Program-made: the position numbers and the translations under genes
Notes under the pieces: model-generated
The model's input: the letters and a program-made list of their open reading frames with translations, nothing else
Told to the model about the DNA's origin: nothing
Databases searched by the model: none
Assembly (NCBI GenBank): GCA_019120315.1
Contig: DWVJ01000045.1
Location: forward strand, 1-35,907
Reading direction: 5' to 3'
Length of the DNA stretch: 35,907 nt
Source of the DNA: Candidatus Ruminococcus avistercoris
GTDB lineage: Bacteria > Bacillota > Clostridia > Lachnospirales > Lachnospiraceae
In this document: piece after piece, positions 6,841-15,818 of the stretch
How positions within the stretch are numbered: the stretch's first letter is position 1
Layout: each line of letters begins with the position of its first letter

Positions 6841-8601
6841 ATGGCTTCGGTGAAGCATTACATACAGAGAATTAAAGAGGGAAGATTAAAGCAGCTGATT
6901 GCGGAAATGCTCTGGATGTATATCTATGTACGCCGGTACTGGCTGATGATTACCGTTTACGTGCTGCTGGGCGCTTCCGGCTCTCTGCTGGGGCTTGGCA
7001 CATCCATGGTCAGCCGGGATCTGGTGGATGCAGTGACAGGGGTCAGTTCCCAGAGACTGATTCAGGTAATTTCTCTTTATGTGGGAGTGGGCGTGGGACA
7101 GATCTTTGTCAATGCTGTCAAGATGCGGATTTCCTTTCGGATCCGTCTGAAAGTAACCAATGAAATCCGGGCTGATATCTATGAACAGGTATTGCATACC
7201 GATTGGTCATCCCTGGCGAAATACCGTTCCGGTGATCTTCTCTACCGGGTCAATGGAGATGCCGGTTCCGTGGCAAACAGTGTGCTCACATTTCTGCCCA
7301 GTGCGGTGACGGCTCTGGTCAGTTTTGGGGGAGCTTTCCTTGTTATGATTCAGAATGATCCGGCTATGGCGGTAATCGCATTGGCGGGCGCGCCGGTATC
7401 CTTTTTTACTTCCCGTTATACTACGCGGAAGATGCGTCAGTTCCAGCGGGAAAATCAGGAGCTTTCCAGTGATCGTACGGTATTCGACCAGGAAACCTTT
7501 CAGAACCTGCAGTTTATTAAGGCTTTTGGTATGCTGGATCAGGTGACGGAGAAGTTTCATGCGATCCAGGAGGAAACCATGGAGATGGCTTCCCGACAGA
7601 ATAAATTTCAGTCTTTCAGCACCATCATTACTTCTCTTATCGGTCAGGCCATCGGCTATGCCTGTTACGGATTTGCCGTCTACCGGCTGTGGCAGGGACA
7701 GATCAGCTACGGCACCATGACCATGTTTGTCTCCATGGCCGGTTCTCTGCGCGGATCCTTCAGTTCTATTTTAAGTTTGATGCCTTCTGCAGTGCGGGCC
7801 TGCGTCAGTGCAGAGCGCATCATGGAAGTGGTAAACTTACCGCGGGAATCATTGGATGATGGCGAAGAAGCGAACATCATCAAGGAAAAAGGAAAGGAAC
7901 GTGGCGTCTGCGTTCGCATGGATGATGTGGATTTCGCCTACGAAGAAGAAAAATGGATCTACCGAAAGGCTTCCTTCCGGGCGGAGCCGGGGGAGATCGT
8001 GGCGCTGATCGGGCCCTCCGGTCAGGGAAAGACCACTACGCTGAATCTGCTGCTGGGGCTGTATCATCCCCAGAAGGGCAGGATCACCGTGGGAAATCCC
8101 GGCGGGCAGACGCTGCGGGCGTCCTCATCCACCCGATGTCTGTTCAGCTATATTCCCCAGGGGAACACGCTGTTTTCCGGCACCATCGCTGAAAATATGC
8201 GCATGGTGAAGCCGGAAGCTTCCGACGGGGAGATTATCGCCGCCCTGGAGGCGGCCTGTGCTTGGGAGTTTGTACAGAAGCTGGAGGACGGCCTGGAAAC
8301 CCAGGTGAGGGAACGGGGAACCCGCTTTTCAGAAGGACAGAAACAGCGCCTCTCCATCGCCAGGGCGCTGCTGGCGGATGCGCCGGTGATGATCCTGGAC
8401 GAGGCCACCAGCGCCCTGGATGTGGCTACGGAGCGCCGGGTACTGCGGCGGATCATCCGCAAGGAGCCGCACCGGACGGTGATCGTAGCGGCTCACCGGC
8501 CCAGTGTGTTTTCCATGTGCAGCCGGGTCTATAAGATCCAGGAGGGCGGTATCCTGGAAGTGGACGAAGAAGGAATCCGGCAGTTTCTGGAGGAATTTTA
8601 A
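6841..8601 (+). CDS. ABC exporter, fused membrane and ATPase domains, probable peptide exporter
   Basis: 586 residues, the usual length of a half-transporter. The N-terminal membrane domain (about 30-330) has roughly six hydrophobic segments. The ATPase domain shows Walker A GPSGQGKTT (from G391), the FSEGQKQRLSIARALL signature (S497-Q500) and Walker B with D520-E521 (MILDEATSALD), then the AAHRPS switch His. No N-terminal C39 peptidase domain is present, so leader removal must be done elsewhere if the substrate is a peptide. Position after the RiPP genes suggests export of the modified product. However, a hairpin terminator precedes it and the envelope genes follow after 44 bases, so it could serve either group. 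Weak AAGGGGAG ribosome site at 6822-6829. Confidence 0.9.
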   Translation: MASVKHYIQRIKEGRLKQLIAEMLWMYIYVRRYWLMITVYVLLGASGSLLGLGTSMVSRDLVDAVTGVSSQRLIQVISLYVGVGVGQIFVNAVKMRISFRIRLKVTNEIRADIYEQVLHTDWSSLAKYRSGDLLYRVNGDAGSVANSVLTFLPSAVTALVSFGGAFLVMIQNDPAMAVIALAGAPVSFFTSRYTTRKMRQFQRENQELSSDRTVFDQETFQNLQFIKAFGMLDQVTEKFHAIQEETMEMASRQNKFQSFSTIITSLIGQAIGYACYGFAVYRLWQGQISYGTMTMFVSMAGSLRGSFSSILSLMPSAVRACVSAERIMEVVNLPRESLDDGEEANIIKEKGKERGVCVRMDDVDFAYEEEKWIYRKASFRAEPGEIVALIGPSGQGKTTTLNLLLGLYHPQKGRITVGNPGGQTLRASSSTRCLFSYIPQGNTLFSGTIAENMRMVKPEASDGEIIAALEAACAWEFVQKLEDGLETQVRERGTRFSEGQKQRLSIARALLADAPVMILDEATSALDVATERRVLRRIIRKEPHRTVIVAAHRPSVFSMCSRVYKIQEGGILEVDEEGIRQFLEEF

Positions 8602-8645
8602 GGATGGTATGCTGCAGCGGCAGCAGGAAAGAAAAGAGGTAGAAG

Positions 8646-9467
8646 ATGAAATATGTCAGAATTGCAGTCATAATACTGTTTGTCGCCAGTCTGGGGCTTT
8701 ATGGCGCCTCCTGGATCAGGGAGAAGCAGCAGGCGGATCCCACCAGACCGCAGATTACCAGCGACCGCAAGGTGCTGGAGGTTCCCTGTCAGTATGAGGA
8801 AGAGCAGCTTCTGGAAGGGCTGACGGCGGAGGATGAAAAAGACGGAGATCTGACGGATCAGATCATCGTGGGCAGCTTTTCCCAGTTCGTGGAGCCGGGA
8901 CTTTGCAGCGTCACTTATGTGGTGTTTGACTCTGCCAACCAGCCGGCCACACTGACCCGGCAGGTGCGGTTTTTGGATTACCGTTCCCCGCGGTTTACCT
9001 TAAGCGAACCGCTGGTGTTCCGGGAGGGGATGGGCGAGAGCGCCATCACGCTCGTGGGCGCCGACGATGTGCTGGACAAAGATCTGTCTTCTATGGTAAG
9101 GCTGGTGGACAGCGACGTGGACTACCAGACGGCAGGCGACTATACCATCACGGCGGAGGTGTCCAACAGCTTCGGGGATGTGGAGCAGGAACAGCTGCCG
9201 GTTCATGTGGTGGAAGGTTCCAACGCGGCCCTGGAAATCCAACTGACCACACCCATCGTCTATCTCGGCGTGGGAGAGGAGATCGATCCGAACAGCTATG
9301 TGGAGCGGATCGCTGACGCCGACGGCAGTCCGGTGGATGATCCGCAGCTGACGGTGGAATCCCAGGTGAATACCCAGGCGGCCGGATGCTACGAGATCCA
9401 TTATCAGGCAGTCAGCAGCCAAGGCCTTACGGGAGAGACCTGGCTGACGGTAATCGTGCGGGAATAA
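8646..9467 (+). CDS. Membrane-anchored protein with bacterial Ig-like (DUF5011-type) domains
   Basis: 273 residues. A single N-terminal hydrophobic segment (about 4-21) with no Lys/Arg-Cys lipobox suggests a signal anchor, with the rest outside. The exported part looks like repeated Ig-like modules. The phrase LTAEDEKDGDLTDQI near residue 60 matches the 'A.D..dGdlT..i' pattern of DUF5011-type domains, and the C-terminus (NTQAAGCYEIHYQAVSS...TVIV) repeats the 'G.Y.v.Y.a.d..G' pattern. It is the first of two such proteins bracketing two tyrosine-kinase/Wzz genes, so a shared envelope role in polysaccharide assembly or surface sensing is likely. AGAGG ribosome site just upstream. Exact function unknown. 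Confidence 0.75.
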   Translation: MKYVRIAVIILFVASLGLYGASWIREKQQADPTRPQITSDRKVLEVPCQYEEEQLLEGLTAEDEKDGDLTDQIIVGSFSQFVEPGLCSVTYVVFDSANQPATLTRQVRFLDYRSPRFTLSEPLVFREGMGESAITLVGADDVLDKDLSSMVRLVDSDVDYQTAGDYTITAEVSNSFGDVEQEQLPVHVVEGSNAALEIQLTTPIVYLGVGEEIDPNSYVERIADADGSPVDDPQLTVESQVNTQAAGCYEIHYQAVSSQGLTGETWLTVIVRE

Positions 9468-9479
9468 AGGAGAGATACC

Positions 9480-10898
9480 ATGGGAGAAATGAAAGAATTT
9501 AATCTGGATGAGATCAGTCTGTTCAGTATCCTCCGGGATGTGGTAAAGAATATCTGGGTGATTCTGCTGGCGGCAGTGACGGCCTGGTTTGCGGTCACCG
9601 GCGTGGAAGGGCTGATCTATGTGCCGGAGTATACGGCCACGGCTACCCTGGCGGTCAGCGCCAGGGGAAGCAGCAGCAACGCCTATTCCTCGCTGACGCT
9701 GACCAATCAGATGGCCGGCGTCTTCAGCGAAGTGTTCGACAGTAACGTGCTGCGGGAGCGCATCGCGGAGGATCTGGGGCAGGAGAGCATCGAGGGAGAG
9801 ATTTCCTCTGCCATCATCGAGGAGACCAATCTGATCACCTTAAGCGTGACCTCGGTCAATCCCCGGCAGGCTTACCTGATCATCCAGTCTGCCATAGAAA
9901 ATTACGACAGTGTGTCGGATTACCTTTTTTCCAACGCCGTGCTGCGGATGGTACAGGAACCCACCGTGCCGACTTCGCCCTCCAATGTGCTGAACCTGTC
10001 CCGGATCCGTAAGCTGGGGATGGCAGGAGCGGCCGGATTGGCCATATGCCTCATCGTACTGGTTTCCGTACTGCGCTTTACTGTAAAGACAAAAGCGGGC
10101 GCCAGGAGGAATCTGGACGGCCGGGTGCTGGAGACCGTACCCTATGAGAGAAAAAGCAAGACCGTAAAGGGTTTGCTGCAGCGTAAGAACCATTCCATCC
10201 TCATCACCTCCGCCCTGACCAGCGCAGGATATGTGGAGTCGGTGCGTAAGCTGGCCACCCAGCTGGATCACCGCATGCGGCGGAAAGATCAGCAGGTGCT
10301 CATGGTCAGCAGCGTGTCAGAAAATGAAGGGAAATCCTCCATCGCTGCCAACGTGGCTCTTGCTCTGGCGGAGAAAGGGAAAAAGGTGCTGCTGATCGAC
10401 AGCGATCTGAAAAAACCGGCTCAGTATAAGATCTTCGGCCGGCCGGACAATACCCAGAGCAGTCTGACAGATTATCTGGAGGGGAAGGTACATCTGAATC
10501 AGGTGATGTTCTATGAGAAAGAGTTGGGGCTGTACCGGGCCTTTCAGAAATACGGTGTGCATAATTCGGTGAAATATCTGGACTCGGAAAACATGAGGCG
10601 GCTTTTGTCCAGCGGGCGCAAGGTGATGGATTACATTATCCTGGATTCCTCGCCCACCTCCCTGGCCAGCGATACCCAGCTGCTGATGAAGATGACCGAT
10701 ACGGTGCTGATGGTGGTGCGCCAGGACTGGACGGATGTGCGGGCCATCAACGACGCGGCGGACAATATCCGGCAATCGGGCGCGGATTTTTCCGGCTTTG
10801 TGCTCAACGCCTTTCACCGGGAACAGCTGTTTGCGCCCGGCCATGAGTACCGTTACTATGGATACCACGGACACAGACACAGGGAAAGAGAGGAGTAA
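9480..10898 (+). CDS. Wzz-type chain-length/BY-kinase fusion (tyrosine kinase 1)
   Basis: 472 residues. An N-terminal Wzz-like part has membrane segments near 27-47 and 180-200 and an extracellular loop between them. A cytoplasmic bacterial tyrosine kinase domain follows: Walker A ending SENEGKSS (K285), Walker A' VLLIDSDLKKP and Walker B YIILDSSPTS. The end has clustered tyrosines (HEYRYYGYHGH), the usual autophosphorylation tail, though short. In Firmicutes the two halves are often separate (CpsC and CpsD); here they are fused as in proteobacterial Wzc. Walker A has Asn where many relatives have Gly, which is also seen in active family members. AAAGGAGAG ribosome site. A second, similar gene starts 4 bases after its stop. 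Confidence 0.9.
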   Translation: MGEMKEFNLDEISLFSILRDVVKNIWVILLAAVTAWFAVTGVEGLIYVPEYTATATLAVSARGSSSNAYSSLTLTNQMAGVFSEVFDSNVLRERIAEDLGQESIEGEISSAIIEETNLITLSVTSVNPRQAYLIIQSAIENYDSVSDYLFSNAVLRMVQEPTVPTSPSNVLNLSRIRKLGMAGAAGLAICLIVLVSVLRFTVKTKAGARRNLDGRVLETVPYERKSKTVKGLLQRKNHSILITSALTSAGYVESVRKLATQLDHRMRRKDQQVLMVSSVSENEGKSSIAANVALALAEKGKKVLLIDSDLKKPAQYKIFGRPDNTQSSLTDYLEGKVHLNQVMFYEKELGLYRAFQKYGVHNSVKYLDSENMRRLLSSGRKVMDYIILDSSPTSLASDTQLLMKMTDTVLMVVRQDWTDVRAINDAADNIRQSGADFSGFVLNAFHREQLFAPGHEYRYYGYHGHRHREREE

Positions 10899-10901
10899 CA
10901 G

Positions 10902-12368
10902 ATGGAAGAAAGAATGGAACGCCAGGAAGAGATGGAGATCGATCTGGGGACTCTTTTGTGGAACTTCCTCAAAGGACTGACCCGATTCTGGTGGCTGGTG
11001 ATCCTCCTGGCCTTGATAGGAAGCGCGGTTCTTTACGTAAAAAACTCCCGCTTCTATACGCCCATGTACCGTTCGGAGGCGTCCTTTACGGTCATGACCG
11101 GAGGAAATGAGGACAATGTCGGCACAGGCAGCTACAATTTTTATTACGACAGTTCCACGGCGGGACAGCTGGCCAAGACCTTTCCCTACATCTTAAGCAG
11201 CAGCCTGCTGACCAACGCCATCAAGGCGGATCTGGGCGTGGAGAGCATCAACGGCAGTATCTCGGCTCAGGCGGTATCCGATTCCAACCTGATCACCATG
11301 ACGGTGACCAGCAGCGATCCCAAAGATGCGAAGGAGATACTGGAATCGGCCATACGGGTTTACCCGGAGGTATCCCGGTTCGTCATCGGCGATACGAAAT
11401 TTAACATGATCAACGTGCCCGCGGAGCCCACAGAACCCTATAATAAGCCCAGCTATACCAGAAAGGTGATAAAGGGAGCGCTGATCGGGGCGGCGGCGGG
11501 GCTGTTTTTCATCGCCCTTTACGCTTTCTTTCGCAAGACGGTACAGACGCCGGACGAACTGAAGGCGGTGATGAATCTGACCTGCCTTGGCAATATTCCC
11601 GAACTGAAGGCCAAAGCCAGGAGAAAGCAGACGGCAAGAAAGCTGTCTATCCTGGACAAGAACCTGTCAGCCCGGTTTAAGGAAAATATTTTAAGCATCG
11701 AGCTGAAGGCGGAGCGGGAGCTGGCGGAACGGGAAGGAAAGATGCTGCTGGTGACCAGCACCGTATCCGGAGAAGGGAAATCCACGATGGCGGTGAACCT
11801 GGCCTATGCGGCGGCGGCCCACGGGAAGAGCGTTCTCCTCATCGATGCGGATCTGAGAAAGCAGGTGGACCGCAGACTGCTGTCGGATCAGGAGGGGGAC
11901 GGCCTTTACAGTGTGATTCGGGGCAAGACGGAGCTAAGGCAGGCGGTGGAGAAGGATCCCCAAAGCGGTATCCATTTTCTGTGCGGAAATCTCCCCGTGC
12001 GCAGGGTAACGGCGGCGCTGAATCATCCCCGACTGAGGGAAACGCTGGAACAGGTGCGCTCGGTCTATGATCTGGTGATCCTGGACACACCGCCGGCGGA
12101 AATGTTCGAGGACGCCGCTTTGCTGGCCGAGTATGCCGACGGGATCCTCTACGTGATCCGTCATGATTTCGTGCAAAAAAGAAGGATCCTGGATGGAATC
12201 GCCGGCCTGGAGGAGAGCGGGACGCCCATTTTCGGTTACGCTTTCAACGGTGTGCCGCTGCATAAGGGCAGGTACGGCTACTACGGTTACGGCCGTTACG
12301 GATACGGCCGTTACGGATACGGTTATTACGGCCATTATGGCTATGGAGAGGAAAAGGGACAGGGATAA
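10902..12368 (+). CDS. Wzz-type chain-length/BY-kinase fusion (tyrosine kinase 2) with long Tyr-Gly tail
   Basis: 488 residues, same architecture as the preceding gene. Membrane segments lie near 25-45 and 190-210. Walker A is SGEGKST (K293), Walker A' is VLLIDADLRKQ and Walker B is LVILDTPPAE. The C-terminal tail holds repeated Tyr-Gly units (about 455-483), encoded by an imperfect DNA repeat at 12283-12345, giving over a dozen tyrosines for autophosphorylation. Spacing of 3 bases from the first kinase gene and 9 bases to the next Ig-like gene implies one operon. Two different fused kinases side by side could form mixed oligomers or handle two polymers. No glycosyltransferase, flippase or polymerase gene is nearby. 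Confidence 0.9.
   Translation: MEERMERQEEMEIDLGTLLWNFLKGLTRFWWLVILLALIGSAVLYVKNSRFYTPMYRSEASFTVMTGGNEDNVGTGSYNFYYDSSTAGQLAKTFPYILSSSLLTNAIKADLGVESINGSISAQAVSDSNLITMTVTSSDPKDAKEILESAIRVYPEVSRFVIGDTKFNMINVPAEPTEPYNKPSYTRKVIKGALIGAAAGLFFIALYAFFRKTVQTPDELKAVMNLTCLGNIPELKAKARRKQTARKLSILDKNLSARFKENILSIELKAERELAEREGKMLLVTSTVSGEGKSTMAVNLAYAAAAHGKSVLLIDADLRKQVDRRLLSDQEGDGLYSVIRGKTELRQAVEKDPQSGIHFLCGNLPVRRVTAALNHPRLRETLEQVRSVYDLVILDTPPAEMFEDAALLAEYADGILYVIRHDFVQKRRILDGIAGLEESGTPIFGYAFNGVPLHKGRYGYYGYGRYGYGRYGYGYYGHYGYGEEKGQG
12283..12345 (+). repeat. In-gene tandem repeat encoding Tyr-Gly units
   Basis: Imperfect units such as GGTTACGGCCGTTACGGATA recur within the 3' end of tyrosine kinase 2. Length variation by slippage would change the number of phosphorylatable tyrosines. 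Confidence 0.8.
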
Positions 12369-12377
12369 AGGACGAAG

Positions 12378-13232
12378 ATGAGACGGATTTTTTTCACCGG
12401 GATCGGCGCAGGGGCCGCGCTTTTGCTGGCGCTGCTCCTTCTGCTGGCCTGGAGCCGGGAGCAGGGGGATGGAGCCGGGGAGGAAAAAGAGGAAAAGCAG
12501 ACGGTGCGGCTGATCTTTCAGTCAAAGGAGCTGGTCTACGACGGCAGCGGCGCCCTGGATCTGATGGAAGGGGTGACAGCGAAGGATGATAGGGGAAATG
12601 ATCTGACAGACCGGGTGGATGCGCTGATCACCGCAGAAGGCGGCATCGGCAGAAAGAAAATCCGCTATACGGTATTTTCTTCGGAGGGAGAAAAAGCGAC
12701 CGGAGAGCGGACGCTGGTGCTGGAGGATTACCAGGGGCCAAAGATCGAAGCGGCGTCTCCTTTGGATCTGCAGGCGGAGGATCTGCCAGATCTGATCCCT
12801 TTGCTAAAAGAGCGGGGGCAGCTTCGCGGCACAGACGGATTCGGTATGGATATCACGGATCAGGTCGCATGGCAGCGCAGGAAGCTTTCCAAGGGCGTCT
12901 ACGAGATCACCTTTTCCCTGGACAACGCTTATCTGGATCATGCGCAGGAGACGGTGCAGGCCCGTATTTCGGGCGAGGTGCAGGATCTGACCCTTGCCCT
13001 GAGGGAAGAACGGATCGAGATCCCGGCAGGCAGTGAGTTTTATCCAATGGATTATCTGCAGGAGGCCCAGGATCCCTCCTTTGGCAGTATCGCGGACCGG
13101 GTGCAGGTTTCCAGTACGGTCAACACGGCGAAGCCGGGAAATTATACGGCGGTGTACGCTCTGACTTCGGTGGACGGCACCCAGAGGGCGGAGGCGGTAC
13201 TGGAAGTGACGGTGACAGGAGGTGCGGGATGA
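12378..13232 (+). CDS. Second membrane-anchored Ig-like (DUF5011-type) protein
   Basis: 284 residues with a strong N-terminal hydrophobic anchor (about 5-25), an acidic linker and an exported region. The phrase VTAKDDRGNDLTDRV matches LTAEDEKDGDLTDQI in the protein at 8646. The end (STVNTAKPGNYTAVYALTS...LEVTVTG) parallels that protein's end as well. The two are therefore diverged paralogues flanking the two kinase genes. Its stop overlaps the start of the phosphatase gene (ATGA, 13229-13232). Probable role in envelope polysaccharide synthesis or its sensing; not shown. Confidence 0.75.
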   Translation: MRRIFFTGIGAGAALLLALLLLLAWSREQGDGAGEEKEEKQTVRLIFQSKELVYDGSGALDLMEGVTAKDDRGNDLTDRVDALITAEGGIGRKKIRYTVFSSEGEKATGERTLVLEDYQGPKIEAASPLDLQAEDLPDLIPLLKERGQLRGTDGFGMDITDQVAWQRRKLSKGVYEITFSLDNAYLDHAQETVQARISGEVQDLTLALREERIEIPAGSEFYPMDYLQEAQDPSFGSIADRVQVSSTVNTAKPGNYTAVYALTSVDGTQRAEAVLEVTVTGGAG

Positions 13233-13990
13233 TCGATTTGCATACCCATATCCTTCCGGGACTGGACGACGGGGCGTCCTCCTGGGAGGACGCGCTGGAG
13301 ATGGCGCAGACGGCGGCGGAAACCGGGACCAGGATCCTGGCGGCCACCGCTCACAGCAATATCCCGGGACAGGATCTTTCCGCCTGGGCAGGGCGGTATA
13401 AGCGGCAATTTGAAACCTTTCGCCGGCTGCTGGAGCAGGAAAAGATACCGCTGCAGCTGGCAAGCGGCATGGAGATTTTCGCAGGGGAGGACCTTGCCGG
13501 CAGGCTGCGAAGGGGAGAGCTTTTGACAATCAATAAAACCCGCTATCCCCTGGTGGAGTTCGCCATGGATACGGAGGCCTTTTTGGTCTACCGTACGGCG
13601 GACCGGCTTTTGGAGGAGGGGTATATTCCGATCCTGGCCCACCCGGAGCGGTACCGCTGTGTCCAGCGGACTCCGGAGCATGTCTATGAATGGTACCGGA
13701 TGGGGGCGGTGATCCAGATGAACAAAGGCAGTATCCTGGGGCGGTTCGGGGAGCGGGTAAAACGTACTGCGGATTCGCTGCTGCGTCACAGGCTGGTTTC
13801 TCTGGCGGCTTCGGACGCCCACAGTCCGCTGGTGCGCACCACTGCCATGGATGAACTGGCGCGTCTGCTGGAGAGACGGTATGGAAGCGGATGTCCCTGG
13901 CTTTTGCTGGAAGAAAATCCCGCCAGGATTTTAAGCGGAGAGCAGGTCGTCTGGGAGGAGCCGATTGTACCAGGCGGGCGGGAGATATAA
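13229..13990 (+). CDS. CpsB/CapC-type PHP-fold tyrosine-protein phosphatase
   Basis: 253 residues, normal for this family. The PHP metal-binding pattern is intact: DLHTHILPGLDDG at the N-terminus (H5, H7), ATAHS, a Glu in GMEIFAGED, HPERY and ASDAHS. Such manganese-dependent phosphatases dephosphorylate the BY-kinases of capsule loci. Here it is last in the gene set with two kinases and overlaps the preceding Ig-like gene by 4 bases, giving a kinase-phosphatase cycle. The rho promoter starts about 10 bases after its stop and I see no terminator between, so some read-through into rho is possible. Confidence 0.92.
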   Translation: MIDLHTHILPGLDDGASSWEDALEMAQTAAETGTRILAATAHSNIPGQDLSAWAGRYKRQFETFRRLLEQEKIPLQLASGMEIFAGEDLAGRLRRGELLTINKTRYPLVEFAMDTEAFLVYRTADRLLEEGYIPILAHPERYRCVQRTPEHVYEWYRMGAVIQMNKGSILGRFGERVKRTADSLLRHRLVSLAASDAHSPLVRTTAMDELARLLERRYGSGCPWLLLEENPARILSGEQVVWEEPIVPGGREI

Positions 13991-13998
13991 ATAGGATA

Positions 13999-14027
13999 TT
14001 GTGCACTGGACAACTATTTGGTATACT
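13999..14027 (+). promoter_or_regulatory. Sigma-A-type promoter for rho
   Basis: -35 TTGTGC (13999-14004), 17-base spacer, -10 TATACT (14022-14027), 43 bases before the rho start codon. Confidence 0.65.
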
Positions 14028-14069
14028 TATCCATATGTACAGGCAATCTGTAAAGTATGAGGTATCTAT

Positions 14070-15428
14070 ATGGAATCAATGAGAGAAAAATATGAAACAT
14101 TACAGGTAGGCGTGCTGCGGGACGCGGCAAAGCGCCGGGGGCTGAAGGGAATTTCAACCCTGAAAAAAAGTGAATTGATCGAGCTGATGTTAAAGGAAGA
14201 CGAAAAAGAACGTCAGGAGACGGAAGAGCAGGAAAGAGAGAGCCAGCAGGAACGTCTGGAGGCCAGAGAAGAAAAGCCCAAGACGGACTACAGTCAGCTG
14301 GACAGCGGCGAGACCGCCTGCGGTATCCTGGAAGTGATGGCGGACGGATACGGATTCATCCGCTGTGAGAATTACCTTCCCGGTGAAAATGACGTGTACG
14401 TTTCCCCATCCCAGATCCGTCGGTTCAACCTGAAGACAGGAGACATCCTGCAGGGCAATACCCGGATTAAATCTCAGAACGAAAAGTTCAGCGCACTGCT
14501 TTATGTGACAAAAATCAATGGATTTTCCCCCAACGAGAGTACGAAAAGATGTAATTTTGAAGATATGACGCCGATTTTCCCCGATAAGCGGCTGCGTCTG
14601 GAGCGCCCCGGCGGAAGTCTTGCCATGCGTATCGTGGATCTGGTCAGTCCCGTCGGAAAGGGACAAAGGGGCATGATCGTGTCGCCGCCAAAAGCCGGAA
14701 AGACCACCCTTTTGAAGGATGCGGCCAAGTCCATTCTGCGAAACAATCCGGAGATGCATCTGATCATCCTGCTGATCGATGAGCGTCCCGAGGAGGTGAC
14801 GGATATCAAAGAAGCCATCCGCGGGGACAACGTGGAGGTGATTTACTCCACCTTCGACGAGCTTCCGGAGCATCATAAACGAGTGTCGGAGATGGTGATC
14901 GAGAGAGCCAAACGTCTGGTGGAGCATAAAAAGGATGTGACCATCTTCATCGACAGCATCACCCGTCTGGCCAGGGCTTACAACCTGACGGTTCCGCCCA
15001 GCGGCAGGACGCTGTCCGGCGGTCTGGATCCGGCGGCGCTGCACATGCCCAAACGGTTCTTCGGCGCGGCTCGGAATATGCGGGAGGGCGGCAGCCTGAC
15101 CATCCTGGCCACGGCGCTGGTGGACACAGGCAGCAAGATGGACGATGTGGTCTATGAGGAATTCAAAGGCACCGGCAACATGGAACTGGTGCTGGACCGC
15201 AAGCTGCAGGAGAAGCGGGTATTCCCGGCCATCGATATCGGAAAATCCGGTACCCGGCGGGACGATCTGCTGCTGACGGAGGACGAGCAGGAAGCGACCT
15301 ACATCATGCGAAAAGCGTTAAACGGCATGAAGTCGGACGAGGCGGTGGAAAATATCCTGAACATGTTCGCCAGGACGAAAAACAATCAGGAATTCGTTCA
15401 GATGGTGAAAAAACAAAAATTCCTGTAA
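14070..15428 (+). CDS. rho: Transcription termination factor Rho
   Basis: 452 residues. Rho is the hexameric RNA-dependent ATPase that ends transcription. Domains in order: N-terminal helical Rho_N (about 1-45, '[14 protein letters not shown]'), a charged Glu/Lys/Gln-rich linker (about 48-80), the cold-shock-like RNA-binding domain ([13 protein letters not shown]), and a RecA-type motor. The motor has Walker [10 protein letters not shown] (from S205), Walker [14 protein letters not shown] and a conserved [20 protein letters not shown] stretch. The charged linker insertion is modest compared with the large insertions of some other Gram-positive Rho proteins. ATG 14070 is chosen by family alignment; another ATG lies 9 bases on. 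It has its own promoter, and rpmE follows with a separate one. Confidence 0.97.
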   Translation: MESMREKYETLQVGVLRDAAKRRGLKGISTLKKSELIELMLKEDEKERQETEEQERESQQERLEAREEKPKTDYSQLDSGETACGILEVMADGYGFIRCENYLPGENDVYVSPSQIRRFNLKTGDILQGNTRIKSQNEKFSALLYVTKINGFSPNESTKRCNFEDMTPIFPDKRLRLERPGGSLAMRIVDLVSPVGKGQRGMIVSPPKAGKTTLLKDAAKSILRNNPEMHLIILLIDERPEEVTDIKEAIRGDNVEVIYSTFDELPEHHKRVSEMVIERAKRLVEHKKDVTIFIDSITRLARAYNLTVPPSGRTLSGGLDPAALHMPKRFFGAARNMREGGSLTILATALVDTGSKMDDVVYEEFKGTGNMELVLDRKLQEKRVFPAIDIGKSGTRRDDLLLTEDEQEATYIMRKALNGMKSDEAVENILNMFARTKNNQEFVQMVKKQKFL

Positions 15429-15433
15429 AGCGC

Positions 15434-15462
15434 TTGCAATCACAGAGTAAATGTGATATAAT
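15434..15462 (+). promoter_or_regulatory. Sigma-A-type promoter for rpmE
   Basis: -35 TTGCAA (15434-15439), 17-base spacer, perfect -10 TATAAT (15457-15462). It begins 5 bases after the rho stop codon. The rpmE start is 72 bases downstream. Confidence 0.8.
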
Positions 15463-15534
15463 TCAAAAGCTGTTTAAAAGGGAAATCTTAAATTGATTTA
15501 ATATGAGGAATAACAGATAGAAGAGGTGAAAAAG

Positions 15535-15741
15535 ATGAAAGAAGGAATCCATCCGAATTATTATCAGGCAACGGTAACCTGCAACTGCGGAAACACATTT
15601 ACCACAGGTTCTACCAAAGAAGATATCCATGTGGAAATCTGTTCCAAATGCCATCCGTTCTACACTGGCCAGCAGAAAGCTGCCGCAGCGCGTGGACGTA
15701 TCGATAAGTTCAATAAGAAATACGGAATCGGCAACAACTAA
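15535..15741 (+). CDS. rpmE: 50S ribosomal protein bL31, zinc-binding form
   Basis: 68 residues. Start ATG 15535 is set by AAGAGGTG (15521-15528); a GTG within that ribosome site is in frame but unlikely. The KEGIHPNY beginning is typical. Cysteines in CNCGNTF and [10 protein letters not shown] are the zinc ligands of the Cys-containing form, which acts as a zinc store in bacteria that also have a Cys-free paralogue. Strong own promoter and terminator make it a single-gene unit. Confidence 0.97.
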   Translation: MKEGIHPNYYQATVTCNCGNTFTTGSTKEDIHVEICSKCHPFYTGQQKAAAARGRIDKFNKKYGIGNN

Positions 15742-15757
15742 TAAGAAGCGTGAAAAC

Positions 15758-15790
15758 AGGTTGAGATTGATACAATCTCAACCTATTTTT
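15758..15790 (+). terminator. Rho-independent terminator after rpmE
   Basis: A perfect 12-bp stem AGGTTGAGATTG (15758-15769) / CAATCTCAACCT (15773-15784) with an ATA loop, then ATTTTT. Confidence 0.95.
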
Positions 15791-15818
15791 CTAATAAAAA
15801 GAAAAAAGGATGTAAGGT

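Noticed and set aside
12283-12345. Possible CRISPR or minisatellite array
   Set aside because: The repeats are short, in frame, without spacers, and encode the tyrosine tail of a kinase.
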